Below, one piece after another: positions 25,880 to 37,960 of a stretch of DNA of 64,000 bases. The position numbers and the translations under genes are program-made. This DNA is from Scedosporium boydii (lineage: Eukaryota; Ascomycota; Sordariomycetes; Microascales; Microascaceae): positions 1 through 64,000 of the forward strand of contig NJFT01000077.1 of NCBI GenBank assembly GCA_002221725.1, in the 5' to 3' direction. A model generated the notes under the pieces. That model was not told the DNA's origin. It worked only from the letters and a program-made list of their open reading frames with translations, and did not search any database. Numbering within the stretch: the first letter of the stretch is position 1; each line of letters starts with the position of its first letter.

Positions 25880-25901
25880 TACTTCGTACTTGTACGAAGT
25901 A
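25880..25901. repeat. 10-bp-arm hairpin of the dispersed palindrome
   Basis: Left arm TACTTCGTAC (25880-25889), 2-nt spacer, right arm GTACGAAGTA (25892-25901), a perfect inverted repeat. It is followed by another related ACTTGTAC. Confidence 0.85.
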
Positions 25902-26772
25902 CTTGTACCGTCATTGGGTCCAGTCACAAGCTGCCAGGCCACTCACGGGTGTTCGTTGGTTGCATTTTCGCCGCTTGATCGAGTGCATAGAGATTCGGAA
26001 TTGATCTCGAGCAATCAACATCTTCCCCAAGCGTCTAGAGTTCTCGATTATAAGATGGGCTCTCAACCTCGAGAGTTCACACATCCTGGGAAGGGGGGTG
26101 CTTGCGGAATCAGTCTTCCATTACAGCTTCCCACGGACAGACACCGTCAGCCTTGTGGATATGAGGCGGCAACGCTCCCAGGATGCGTGTAAGCTGCCGC
26201 CCTATATATCTGCTGCAGCGCTCATCTTTGCGCGCAATCCGCCAGAGAATGTCAGTTATTGCACTTGCTTGAATGACAGTCCAAGATGAGCAACCCTTTT
26301 CCTTTGAAGGCTTACGCACAATAAATAGCCCATGACGCCTCGGCGGCTCTCATTCATCTTTGATGCAGGGCCCAGCGTTCACGGAGGCGCCAGGCTTGTC
26401 GTGGGCGTTTATTTTTCTTGGGACGTGCATGCTGGGCCAGCTATTTTCGTCTTCCACCCGTGTCCCCGCACCCCTTCTGTTCCCATTTCCCTGGCCCCTT
26501 CGTCATTTCAGCTTTCGCTTGCTTTGTCGTTTGCGTTGTCGTTGTATGCTAGCAACGAGGCATATTGTATGCACGAAATATGACACAAACGGGATCCATT
26601 CTTAATTCTTCGTAGGGCGCACTATCATCCCTCAGGTCTATGCGTACACTTTATAGTTCGCCTCATCCTCCTGTCATACTCTCTTGACATTAGCGAAGAG
26701 CAAGTGACGGAATCACGAGGATAGGTAATAAGAAGGCCGGCAGGGTGGATGACAAGGTGGGTCGGAGGAGTT

Positions 26773-26857
26773 TACGAAGTATGGGTACAAGAGTCTATGT
26801 ACTTTTCTTTTCCTCATCAGGCAAGACGTGAGAAATATACAGGTACACTACTTCGTA
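26773..26857. repeat. Inverted pair of TACGAAGTA copies
   Basis: TACGAAGTA at 26773-26781 and TACTTCGTA at 26849-26857, 67 nt apart in opposite orientation. Confidence 0.75.
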
Positions 26858-29800
26858 AGGCAGTCATGGTCTAACACTGGTGATCCCGCTTTCTGGCAAC
26901 GAATATATTTCCATTTGATCACTTTTCCCCCCTCGTCGATAGCATAACAAAATCTTGACACAAACCTAGGGAAAAACTAGCCACAATGGAGAGCATGAAA
27001 CCCTTTCCCTATCGACTTCGGGCATGCGCACCTATGGCAATACGCCGGTGCTCCAAGGGAGACGAAAGTTCTCTGGAGTTTTAATACTTCGTCCACCTCG
27101 GTTGAGAGGCTAGAGTCCAGCCCGCCGCGAGAACAGACCCCATGACACAGGGGCATAACCTTGTCATGGGCGGCCAGGCCACGAGGCGGGGAGGGATCAA
27201 TGACTCCCGAATCCCGCACCAAGTCCGTTCTTATTTTCTTGCCTTCTATCCATAACAGGTGAGAAAGAAATATTAATGCGGTCAATCAGTCTTTCCTCTG
27301 ATATTTGGACCCAGTTCCTGCCGCTTCTGCTCCACAGTAGTCATGACATGTCCTGGTGGATGCTACGTAGTGTACGATAAGAGATAATCCTACTCTATAC
27401 AAAAATGTATATATTGTTGGCTGCAGAGGCACAGAGAGGGCTGGTTGAGCACTATTGTCGCAAGCTCGGGACTTGCCGTCTCTGCTGATCCGAAATGCTT
27501 CCCATCGTGGACAGATGCGAGGATTTTGAATTTTTGTGTCGCGTGGCCCCAGAAAGGCATCGATCGCGGATCGAATGTTCCTCACTCCTTTTGCTTCCTC
27601 CGTTGTCTTGATTTCGTTAGACCTGCCGGCACATCAAGCATCCTCCAGTATGTAGTGTACTGCTGTCAGGCAGCAAAAGTACAAAGTAGGTTTGGTGGGA
27701 GTATCAGGTCCTTTAGTCTAGTCGGTTTGGAGTAGTAGGCTAAGCTAGCACACTGCATGTATGTAGAACATACAAAGGTAGGTGATGCTACTAATCCATC
27801 AAAATCCTAGGTCCGACTGGCATCCTCCGATCCCCCACATCGTTCTTCATCGCACAGAATCCGATAGTAAATTACTCAGTAACGTTTTTTTCCTTTCTTT
27901 TCTTCTCAAGAGGATCGATGCCCCGCGTTTTAATAACGCAACTTGGATCCTTCTCAAAACGGACCCGTGGTATCTGCTCAGGTTAACCATTGATATGAAT
28001 ATTCGTACATATCCCATGATTGCACAAGACAGATGATTTTTTGCCTGGCCATTTAATAAAGGTACTCAGACTAGGATTAGCATCAGCTGGAGTGTAAACA
28101 ATCCTGGCGCTACGTAGGCTAGCGTTGCGCTCTATTCCTCAGTATTTGTAACGAGGTCACAGAGTTCAATTACGGGAGCAGGGGCCGTTTTTAGTTGGGA
28201 GCCGACGATGTGCATGTGTGCTCATCCATATGAACATGAGAACTGCAAGGAAGCTAGACGCGGAGGTTAAATTCCAACCATAATTACGCTGCTCCGTAGA
28301 ACCCAAATCTCATTTTGATCCATTCATAACTCTACACTCGATGACAGCTTAGTCGTTCTCTGCTACTTCATACCAGTCCCTAATTCTAGCGCGTCGGACG
28401 GAATATTAGGGAAACAGCTCTGCGCTTGCTTTTTTCGACCGCTTCCCTGCTTTCCATGATGTCCCCATCACCCCCATTCCCTACTATTGAGGTAGTGTCG
28501 AATGCGAGAACGTGTACGACAGGTGGGTGTTTTACAAAAAGCAGGCACTCTTCGATTATTGTCGCCGTTGATGGCACATCCAGGCACAGGAAGAGGCCTT
28601 GGGCGAGCTGGTGGGATCCAACGGCGTTCCTGCGTCGCAAAGTCACGTAGAAAGCTTCTTCTTTAGCGGGAGGGTACTCTCGATCGCCGAAAGAGTACGG
28701 CGAACTTGGAAGTACAGTTGTTTGAGTAGGATTGAAGGGTCAATGCCGTTGTAGGAATCGGCAGTGTTGACGATGGGGCTTCAGGATCAACGGATGCTAA
28801 CTCAGCCAAGCAGTTGCGTTCAGGGACTTGGTGTGCACTACACCACTTCGATGGTGTCGTATGTACCCTTGCGCGGGAGGGAACGCAACCAAAAGAGGTT
28901 GCTTGCAGGCATTTAGGAGGAAGCGCAGGTACCTGGAGATTAGCCTTGCCTGTGAATGAATGCGATTTGAATGAATGGGGTCGAGAAAGGACCCACATTT
29001 AGCCCCATTGAAACAAAAGACGACCTATTCCAGACAGGGGCTATTTCGAGGCACTAAGTATTATACGACGATGATGTCTAGCATCAATCTCTCGGAGAGA
29101 AGAAAACACAAAGGGACTGGGACGCCTCTCACTAATAGGCATACTGCCGAGGTAGGCCTCGAATATACCGAGTTCAAGTTCTCAGAACGCATCCCTCTTG
29201 CGGACGGAATTTGATGATAAAAGATGTCATATCAACAGCATTGCATTGTACGAACAGTAGCGACCTGAGAAGGAATAATACCGGACCCGAATTTTGGGGA
29301 ATCTGTGGCAAGAGGAGGCTGTCCCAGGTCCAGCCAACTTTTGATCAATTGGATGTGGAAGCCGCTTGGCTACATGGGGGCCAGGTACTGGTACGAGCAC
29401 CCCTCTGGCGGTGTTATCCACTTGTACACTTGTACGTACCACCTCTACCTCGTAACTGTACACCTGCACTCCTACGCTTGACAGGGGTGTCCCCGACATC
29501 ACTCATCAAGGTGCCCTCAGCATCGATTGAAGTCATTGGATGCTTGCCTCTGATCTCGTTGACTTTAAGTCCAATCTCAGCCGGAATTAAATGAGCGTGT
29601 TCAAGTTGATTTGGACATGATTTGACCCCACGGATTCGCGCCAGGTATTCATTCGTCAGTCTCCATGAAACGAGTGATCTCAAGACTCGCCCTGGCCTAG
29701 GATAATATCACAGGGCTTTTCCTCCCAGAGTGTGCAACAATACGAAGTAAAACTCCGTCCGACGAGGAGGAAAAAAACCAAGTCGGCAGGGTGTCAATAC

Positions 29801-30420
29801 TTCGTCCATCTTATCGAGATACTGCAAATGTCCGCAAACAACGAAGACGGATCGGCATACGCAGAAGACTCAAATCATAATATCGGCCTTTTCGAGGTCG
29901 CTCAAAATCTCATCTAAAAAAGGATGGCCCAAGCGGTGCCTTGACTCTTCCCTCTTCTTTTTCAATATCCACAATTTGGTTGCTCGTAACGTATTATCAA
30001 TACAATATGTCAAGCTGATGTTGTGGTGTGTCGTACAAGTTCAGCTCCCAAGGGACTTGGCTTTTCTCTTCGTTTTCTTTTCCCATTTTCGCCATTTGGA
30101 GAGGTCTGATGTCCCAATGTACGTCCCACGTGCCCAAGAATTTCCACGAAATGGCGGGAAAATCATCGACAAGTACGACGGCAAGAAAAAGCAAAGCGCG
30201 CTGTTGGAAGGAAGCGCGGTGGGAGAGGGAGAAAAAAAGACTCTGCTAGCAGGAAGATTTACACGTGTATGCGCCCCAGCACCAAGAACTTGTTACCCAT
30301 GTACTTCTGTCGAGCGTTTGAAGTTTCCGTTTAGTTCGTAGAGATTGAGGATGTTGTTCTGGAAACATGTGCGTATCAGGGTAGTCAAGCTAAAACAATC
30401 TTTTAGCAACATCGGAACTG

Positions 30421-30480
30421 TACTTCGTACTTCGTAAGGCAAAGAACGGACGAGTACTCATGGAAGTACACTACGAAGTA
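30421..30480. repeat. Three clustered copies of the palindrome
   Basis: Two overlapping TACTTCGTA copies (30421-30429 and 30428-30436) and an inverted TACGAAGTA at 30472-30480, which together could fold back on themselves. Confidence 0.8.
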
Positions 30481-33400
30481 CGCATACAGCGACGCTCCGC
30501 ATACAATCCAGAGGAAGTCGAAAAGGAAGAACTTGATACACATCGGGACGTCTGATCGACGTAACCGCAAGAGATCCCTGACGTGACCGTTCCTGGGTCT
30601 GGCGAGGCTAGGTCAGCCAGGCCTTGCACGACTTGCCATGTAGTACTTTAAATACTAAATGTTGTATGTACTTTTACCACATCAGTGTAGCCCGAAGCTA
30701 CATTTGTAGCACATACTCTTATGTAACCAACTAGGTGGCATCGGAACCCCGCCCGGCTGGCCTTTGACCCCTGGACCTGGCCTGTATTTGTATTGTATAA
30801 AGTACACAGTTTTCTGCTGCTCGTCATCCTCGACGCAAGACTTCGTAGTATCGAGACCAAAGCTCTTTAGGCTCATCTCATCACTTGCTGTCCAGAGCTG
30901 ACATTTGTCTGATATCTCCATCCTTCATCCCATGAATCCAAGCAATTCCGATTCCAGTATTCCTTTCGCCTCATCCTCATCGTCAGAGGCAAGCAAGCAT
31001 CATATTATCTCACCGAGGCATTTATATATTACTCCTCGCTCTGCCCACCTGTCCAGAGGACAATCCATCCCACCCATGAGCAGTTCTGGCCCCCAATCAC
31101 CAAGCCACTCTGGGTCATCAGATTGCCCACCATTTTAATTCTCCTCCCTCATCTCGCCTCGGTTGCTTCACTCAAGGCGTCGAAATGTTTGCATGGTGAG
31201 TCAAAAAGTCCGCCTCGCTGCCTGGAGTGAAACTTCTCCTCTCTTGTCCAGTCAGTCCCCAGGTAGCATCATCGAACATGAAGACACTTGATCCATACTT
31301 GATTCATCTGCTCCCCAGCAACCAACCATGTCTTCTGTCCAGAATAAGGCGACAGTGACCAGATCCAAGCCCTCTCAAAGCCTCAACCCGCCTGGCCGTC
31401 TGTGATCATCATCTGCCGCTCTGAACAGACTTCGTATTTCCCATTTCCCCGGTCACATCTACTTCCAGATCTTCAAAAGATTCCAACACATCCGTCCTTC
31501 CCTTTTTCCCTCTTCGCCTCTTTTTTCTTCTTTTTGCCCTTAACCGTTCTTCCCCGCCTTCTTGTCCTGTACGTCTTGGCTCTACCCGTTTCTCAGTGAT
31601 TGATTGTACTGTGCCTCGTTACGCGAATCACCGATCTACACCTCGTGCTTGTTTCGCCTTTGTCCGACCATAGGGCTCGAGGATCCGTCGAAAGTAGTGT
31701 GTAGTTCTCGGAAGGCGGGAGAAACCTCAGTATCCTTACCCGTTTCTTTTTTTTCTTATATCTATTTTTCTTCACACTCGTAGGTGTTGTCCCTGTTCTT
31801 GTGGCCTACACTTGAGCCAGCATGCAAGAGGGAATTCTCAAGTTTCCCTAACCGCGCAGAGGAAGAGCCGTGTTTTTCTGTTTTACACGAAATTAAGTCA
31901 CAGTATCAGTGGTATTGCTGAGAACCTTTTCTACCTGGCCCATTCCTCCTCGCTACCACCAAGAATCGAGTGTGGCTCATGGTGGCTTTCTCAAGTTGTT
32001 GCCGCGGGCTGTGCGTTGGCAGCCTTCCATACCAACAGCACATCTCGTATTGAAAGCAGGGACAGCTCCTCAGAATATATTAATCTAATCCATGGGCCCG
32101 TTTTGTCCGACCCTTCTCGGCCAGTTCCATGGGCGGCTCAGGATGACAGCTGCCTTGCCACGGCCAACCAACATGACGATAGGGGTATCGCCCGCATATC
32201 TTCTGGTGTCCCCATGTCGTATCTCTGTCGTATCCCTACCAATGTGTCGGTTCGGACAAGAGTGCTTTGATGTTCTGCGATTCTTTTGCTATTCATGAAG
32301 ACCAAACCTACCCTACCGACAAGCCGATGTCATCTTGAAGCAGGCTAGGGTGCTCTGATAGGAATATCCGCCGCTCATGGAGAGGGAGGGGGTGGTTCCT
32401 TCGCCCCAGAGGCGCTCAATCTGACCCCTTACAGGTGGGGTGGAGTTCGAGGTTCACGGCGCGGAATCTTCTGAGCCAACATTTCGTTGCGAAGATGCAC
32501 ACGAAGAAACGGCGTTGTAACTTGAAATCTAGGAGTAAATACAGCCTGTCACGCCTCTGAGGCTCGTGTCTTGCCGTGCGGTGTCGCGTGCTAGTTCATA
32601 GACCTCAGATGACGCATGCTTTTTGAGTGAGGAGTTTGCCAGTCTGGTGCTAGTTAGTTGTATGCGCTAGCTGCCTGGAGTGAATGTGGCCATCACACTT
32701 CTGTGCGATTCCGACGTGGAACACAAGGATGGCTTTTTAATAAGAAGAAGAAGGATGGAGCTGTCAGATGATAACGTGGAGTTGACATCTCGGCTGCTTC
32801 GATATAGGGCTAGGTTAGTCGAACATGTTATTTCGTAGTACTCATGCTTCGTTCCTAGCTGGCTAGAGGCCAACTACGGCCATGCTAGGATGCTCCAGCA
32901 TATAGAATCTGCCAGGCTCGGGCGGTGTACCGGGCTGAAGCCTCGTGGAGTACCTTGAACTCGATACGTGGAAGCATTGAGAAGGGCCAGAAAGAGCGCG
33001 TGGAGGATAATAACTGAGATGGTGAACACTCCCCAAATCTCTAGTTATTACGGGCCGTGGAGATATAGAGAAAGTGCGCCTACTCCATACTATCACCGCC
33101 ACGCTACGGTTAAGAATATAGGATGACCTAGTCGACAGCCATTCCTGAGGAGAGATGTTTCCGCTTAGCCGCGAATAAGGCCCGAAAACCCATGCTTTCA
33201 GCCACTCTTAACCGTCGAGTTTTTACATACCAAGTTCGGGCAAGATGATTCCTGGCACTCAAGACTTGCTGAAGGATAAAGGGGTGGAATGAGACCTAAG
33301 AGTTTGCTAAATTCCCACGAAATCATTGCATATGTATGGTTGTTGACTCTTCGGAGTTTGATCTACTCTCGATAGATTTGGGTTCGTATACTTATACATG

Positions 33401-34453
33401 CCCAAAAAGATTCCAGAAAGCGGTATTCCCAAACCTGAACTACGCAAGACTAAGTCGAGTCCGTACCCAGAACCAGGCCCTTTATTTTAATTCCTAATGT
33501 GAGCCAGACGATGGGAAACAAAGCCGTAGATATAAATGATCCGATCGGCCTTCTCGTAACTTGTTTGGTCATTGGGAAAGATCTCGGAGTTCGAATTGGG
33601 ATGGGAAGTGCAAACTAAGAAGGGCAACATCCTGGCATATATGTATTCTCTACTACACTCGATGACGTCTCGATAATCACCCTAATGACGGAGATTCCTA
33701 AAGCAAGTGGCGGCGGAATATGGCCGAGGTGATTCGTCCTCCTTGCCTATATTTTACACCCGTTACCAAGAATAAGGTATCCTCCTGAAGCCTGAAGGAG
33801 GTGTAGCTAGCCATTGGCTAGACTGGAAGCCAAGGTCTTGACCACCGGTCTCAATGCATTTCAAACCCATTCCAAACTCTTTTAACCCACAGTTTACTGC
33901 TTTGCTTTCACTCGGGCTTTGGTTCGCCCTTTGGGCCGCGAACGAAGGACAAAGACGGCCGGGAATGGCCAGACCAGAGCTGTTCGGTGGGCCTCCTTTC
34001 AGATATCTCATTCGGAAGCGTCTCCATCTGCATATAATCTCTTGTTCTACCCGGCGACCACTCATCTTGAAGTGTCCGGCCTTCGTGGTCGCTATTCCCA
34101 GCCCCGAGACATCCGGGGTGTAAGCTTTCACTTGGAGTTCAGCCCATAAGACGCCTTGAATCTTCCCCCACAAACCTGGACCTCAAGAGCGCGGACTCCG
34201 ATCTTAGGACCAACCCCATTATCACTATGGCCACCACGGTCACCACAGTATTCAACTCTTCGGCATCTTCCTCGGATTCGAATACCCTCACTGGCCTCCG
34301 TGATGAGGTCGAAAAACTACTATCCTGAATGTTACATCTACAGATGTCTAAGTCCACTCGATGGGTGACATAGAAGCGGACCACCGAGGACAACCGTTGT
34401 CACTCTTCTTACGCCTTTTTCACCATCTGGGCCATCTTGCTTGTCAGATTTTG

Positions 34454-35031
34454 GACCCGGTGCCAGGATAGTAGTTCTTATCGTCAGTATTGTTTAATTC
34501 TAAGAAGATGCCGGCTCCTATCACTCCGGCTACTATGATGCCGTTCCATTGAATGGCTGATAGAATCCCAATGGCGCGCCAGGTAGATTGAGAGTGATAC
34601 CCACTCCATCCTCCACGCTCAGCATAACGCTGTCCCCGCCTCGGCCCTTTAGCTTTTACAGTCTCATAGAACTAGATGCATAACGAAGGTCAAGACTTGG
34701 TTCATCCTGGCGGCTCGTCCCTATCTCTCACAGTTCTGGCTTCGCGCAGTCAACGTGCGGGATATGAAGCAATTGGCCACCACTAGGAACACCCTACGAG
34801 ATCAAAGGCTCTCCTAATATCCATTGGAGAGATAGGCTGGTTAACGAGTTCCTATCCACGACTAGTGGAGCAATTTCGGAGAAGAACGCCATGGATAAGT
34901 TTGCAGCTGCTTGATGCTCTTCAGAGTGATAGTTTGACTAGTGAATTGTCTCCTTTGAGGCGGTGATATTGATATCCCGCTTCAACTCGATGAACTAGAG
35001 TGCCTTGCCTTCCCACTCCCTGGTCACGAGC
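34454..35031 (-). pseudogene. Decayed membrane-protein-like gene remnant
   Basis: On the minus strand, protein-like sequence runs from about 35031 to 34454 but is broken by several in-frame stops and at least one frame change near 34870-34800. Readable parts include ELKRDINITASKE, NLSMAFFSEIAPLVV, MDIRRAFDLVG, and a final hydrophobic segment starting WRAIGILSAIQWNG (residues then run IIVAGVIGAGIF) that ends in NYYPGTGSKI and a stop. Several breaks are TAG/TGA where Gln, Arg or Trp would fit, that is C-to-T or G-to-A changes as left by RIP or simple decay. I cannot assign a family; one membrane-spanning segment near the end is likely. The 5' part of the gene is not found. Confidence 0.5.
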
Positions 35032-35571
35032 AACTAATTATTGATTGCCGCAAAGATGGGTTAGTTAAACGAGAAAAACAGCCACGAGAGGCACTATACT
35101 AAAACGGTCAGTATATTTACACAAGCAGAACTACAACACGAACTGCCAGTCCATCTGGCGTATGGTATCAGTCCTCGTCGAGTCGAGCGGAATTGAAAGG
35201 ACGGAGCGAACCCGGTTACGGTCGGGGGACTACGATTCGAGTGATCAATAATCGTGTCGACGCAGGGATAGGGAGATGATTTGAGTTCGACGGCGTGGCG
35301 GGGCAAAAATGGGAAGTTGCAACTGAATGGGCTGCTGCAGTTGCGCGCACTCCACTTCACCCCTTCCCATGGTACAATTGTACAGCGTCCATCCCTCCAA
35401 TTGTTGCCGCTTCCCTCTCGACAAACCAAATCGAAGCGGGACAAGTCCGCCTTACATCTAGTAACTCCGCATGAGATAAACACTGAACTAGTGTAACCAA
35501 ATCGTCCATTTCCCCCACCACTCCATCCTCAGTCTTTTTCACCTTTTGTCCACGTCTCTTCCCCATTCTAA

Positions 35572-37249
35572 ATGCTCAAGAGACCATCGTTCCTCCTGAT
35601 GGTCTATCGCCCAGTCGCTTCTTCTCCCTCTATGGCTCAGAGAACCCGTATCCCAACTCGCTTGGTCGCCACAGCTTCGGCGACAGCTTCCGCCGACATG
35701 TCTTCACTCAACGCCGCCAAGGACTTTATTCGTTTTGTAAACGACTCTCCTACCCGTATGTTGAGACCGCCGAGATCGAACGTCAATGGATACCCCCCTT
35801 CCCTCTCCAGCTTCACGTGCTAACGCTGCAAATCTCCTCGTCTTAGCCTACCACGCTGTTGCCTCTGCCGTCTCCCGCCTCCAGAAGGCCGGTTTCGTCC
35901 ACATCAAGGAAAAAGACCCCTGGGTATCCGAAATCCAGCCCGGCGGCAAGTACTTCATAACGCGCAACGCCTCGTCCATCATCGCCTTCGCCGTCGGTCG
36001 CAAATGGCGTCCCGGAAGCCCCATCGCCATGGTCGGCGCCCACACCGACTCGCCCTGCCTCCGCTTCAAGCCCGTGAGCAAGAAGACCAACGCGGGCTTC
36101 ATGCAGGTCGGCGTCGAGACGTATGGCGGTGGTATCTGGCATAGCTGGTTCGACAGGGACCTCGGAGTCGCTGGTCGCGTGCTCGTGAAGACCTCCGACG
36201 GCGCCATCGTCCCGCGCCTCGTCAAGATCGACAAGCCCGTTCTTCGCATCCCGACCTTGGCCATCCACCTCGATCGATCCGCCAACTTCGAACCTAACAA
36301 GGAGACCGAGCTCTTCCCCATCGCCGGGCTCGTCGAGGCCGAGCTCAACAAGGTCGACGAAAAGGACGCCGCCGCCGCAGCCGAGGCCGAGAACAAGCCC
36401 TTCCAACCCCTCGCCGCCATGGGCGAGCGCCACCACCCGCACATCGTCGAGCTCATCGCCGAAACGGCCGGCGTATCCCCCTCCGACATTGTCGATTTCG
36501 AAATGCTCCTCTTCGACACCCAACCCTCCTGCCTCGGCGGCCTCAACGACGAGTTCATCTTCTCCGCCCGCCTCGACAACCTCAACATGACGTACTGCAC
36601 CATCGTCGGCCTCCTCGAATCCGCCACCGAAACCTCCCTCGAAAATGACTCCACCATCCGTCTAGCCGCCTGCTTCGACCACGAGGAGATAGGTTCCCTC
36701 TCGGCCCAAGGCGCCAACTCCAGCTTTCTCCCCTCCATCCTCCGCCGCCTCGCAGCCGTCAAGGCCACCAACGACGACGACGCCATCTCCGACGCCGAGC
36801 CCGACTCCGCCGCCGCCTTCGAGCAGACCCTCGCCCGCTCGTTCCTCATCTCCGCCGACATGGCCCACTCCGTCCACCCCAACTACGCCGGCAAGTACGA
36901 ATCCGACCACCGCCCCGTCATGAACAAGGGAACCGTCATCAAGGTCAACGCCAACCAGCGCTACGCTACGAATTCCCCCGGCGTCGTCCTCGTCCAGGAG
37001 TGCGCCCGCCGCGCTGAGGTGCCCCTCCAGCTCTTCGTCGTGCGAAACGACTCGCCTTGCGGCTCGACCATCGGTCCTATGCTGAGCGCTAAGATGGGCG
37101 TTAGGACCTTGGATCTGGGGAATCCCCAGCTGAGCATGCACAGTATCCGCGAGACGGGCGGTACCCATGATGTCAAGGTTGCTGTGGAGTTGTTCAGGTC
37201 ATTTTACGAATCGTATGGTGAACTTGAAGAGAGGATTATTGTGGATTGA
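35572..37249 (+). CDS. Aspartyl aminopeptidase (M18 family)
   Basis: Exons 35572-35755 and 35847-37249 give 528 residues. M18 aminopeptidases (mammalian DNPEP, yeast Ape4/Yhr113w) are dodecameric two-zinc enzymes that remove N-terminal Asp/Glu in the cytosol or vacuole. The splice joins FIRFVNDSPT to PYHAVASAVSRLQKAGF, the standard N-terminal block. Metal and active-site motifs are present: VGAHTDSPCLRFKP, SARLDNLNMTYC, CFDHEEIGSLSAQGA, ISADMAHSVHPNYAGKY and DSPCGSTIGPMLSAKMG, with the C-terminal HSIRE histidine. The first ATG gives a 42-residue N-terminal extension rich in Arg, Ser, Thr and Ala. An in-frame ATG at 35698 (MSSLNAAKDF) would give the usual cytosolic length of about 486 residues. 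Third positions are strongly C/G, which creates long antisense shadow frames. Confidence 0.95.
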
Positions 37250-37960
37250 AGGAGGGGGTAGGTTAATTGGTCCGTTGACAGACAGCATTCTTGGACGGAA
37301 TATCATTGGCAACTTTGGAAATCATAGCATGATTACGCATTTAAAGTGCGAGGCCAAAACCTGCGAGACTGATTCGAGATCGAGAGAAGGTAGAAGATAG
37401 ATCTATCCGCCTTGACACGATGACCTCAGATTCGGGTTTGTAGTTTATCATAATACACAAAAGATGAAGCAAAGACAAAAAAAAACTTTCAAGTCATTCA
37501 ACTTTCTTTTTCTCTCTCTTCATTTGGTCTCCGATGCCGCCTATGATACAAATAATTTGGTAAACCCTCACCGCAATCCTTTATAACCCCCTAGCAGCAG
37601 TATAAACAAAGAAGAAAAAAAAAAAGAAAAATAAGCATCATCTCAAACGCCGGTCCAACGAAATTCGGTTCGACAACTCATTATTCTAATCGAGGGGGTG
37701 ATGGTGTTGGCAATGTTCTAGAAGAAAGAGAAAGAACTGGTAAAAGTCAAGAGGTCGAGGAGAAGCGGATCGTCATCGAGAAGAAAGTGCGGCCAAGGAC
37801 GGTCGCAAAGGTATAAATAAACGGGGGTAAAGAGGCGCATTTTGCGCATCGTCGAAACGGGCCGGCGAGGCCGAATCTCTTTCATCGTCATTGACTCCGA
37901 CGCCCAAGGAGCAGTTGCTTTCGGCTTTGACCTATCACCTATTGTCGAGAGGTCTAATCC
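37250..37960. other. Convergent 3' regions, no gene seen
   Basis: Between the stops of the aminopeptidase (+) and the DUF5672 gene (-). It contains an A-rich run near 37612-37631 and otherwise looks like 3' UTR. Confidence 0.6.

Larger units (their letters stand above)
20707..35571. other. Gene-poor stretch of about 15 kb
   Basis: No intact gene that I can support. The longest frames (120-150 codons at 21442-21885, 24425-24808, 25746-26192, 29211-29594, 33763-34173) lack domains, sit on overlapping strands and have no codon bias like the real genes. It holds 14 exact TACGAAGTA palindromes between 21.4 and 30.5 kb, and a decayed gene at about 34.45-35.03 kb. A pyrimidine-rich stretch at about 31.1-31.8 kb resembles a transcript leader. 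It could host non-coding transcripts. Confidence 0.5.

Noticed and set aside
25746..26192. 148-codon frame in the gene-poor block
   Set aside because: Random-looking composition, contains two palindrome copies, no family resemblance.
21390..30480. CRISPR-like array from the repeated 9-mer
   Set aside because: Copies are too short, irregularly spaced, in both orientations, and the genome is eukaryotic.
35848..36882. Long antisense frames (344 and 226 codons) opposite the aminopeptidase
   Set aside because: Shadows created by C/G-ending codons of the real gene; low-complexity composition and no domains.
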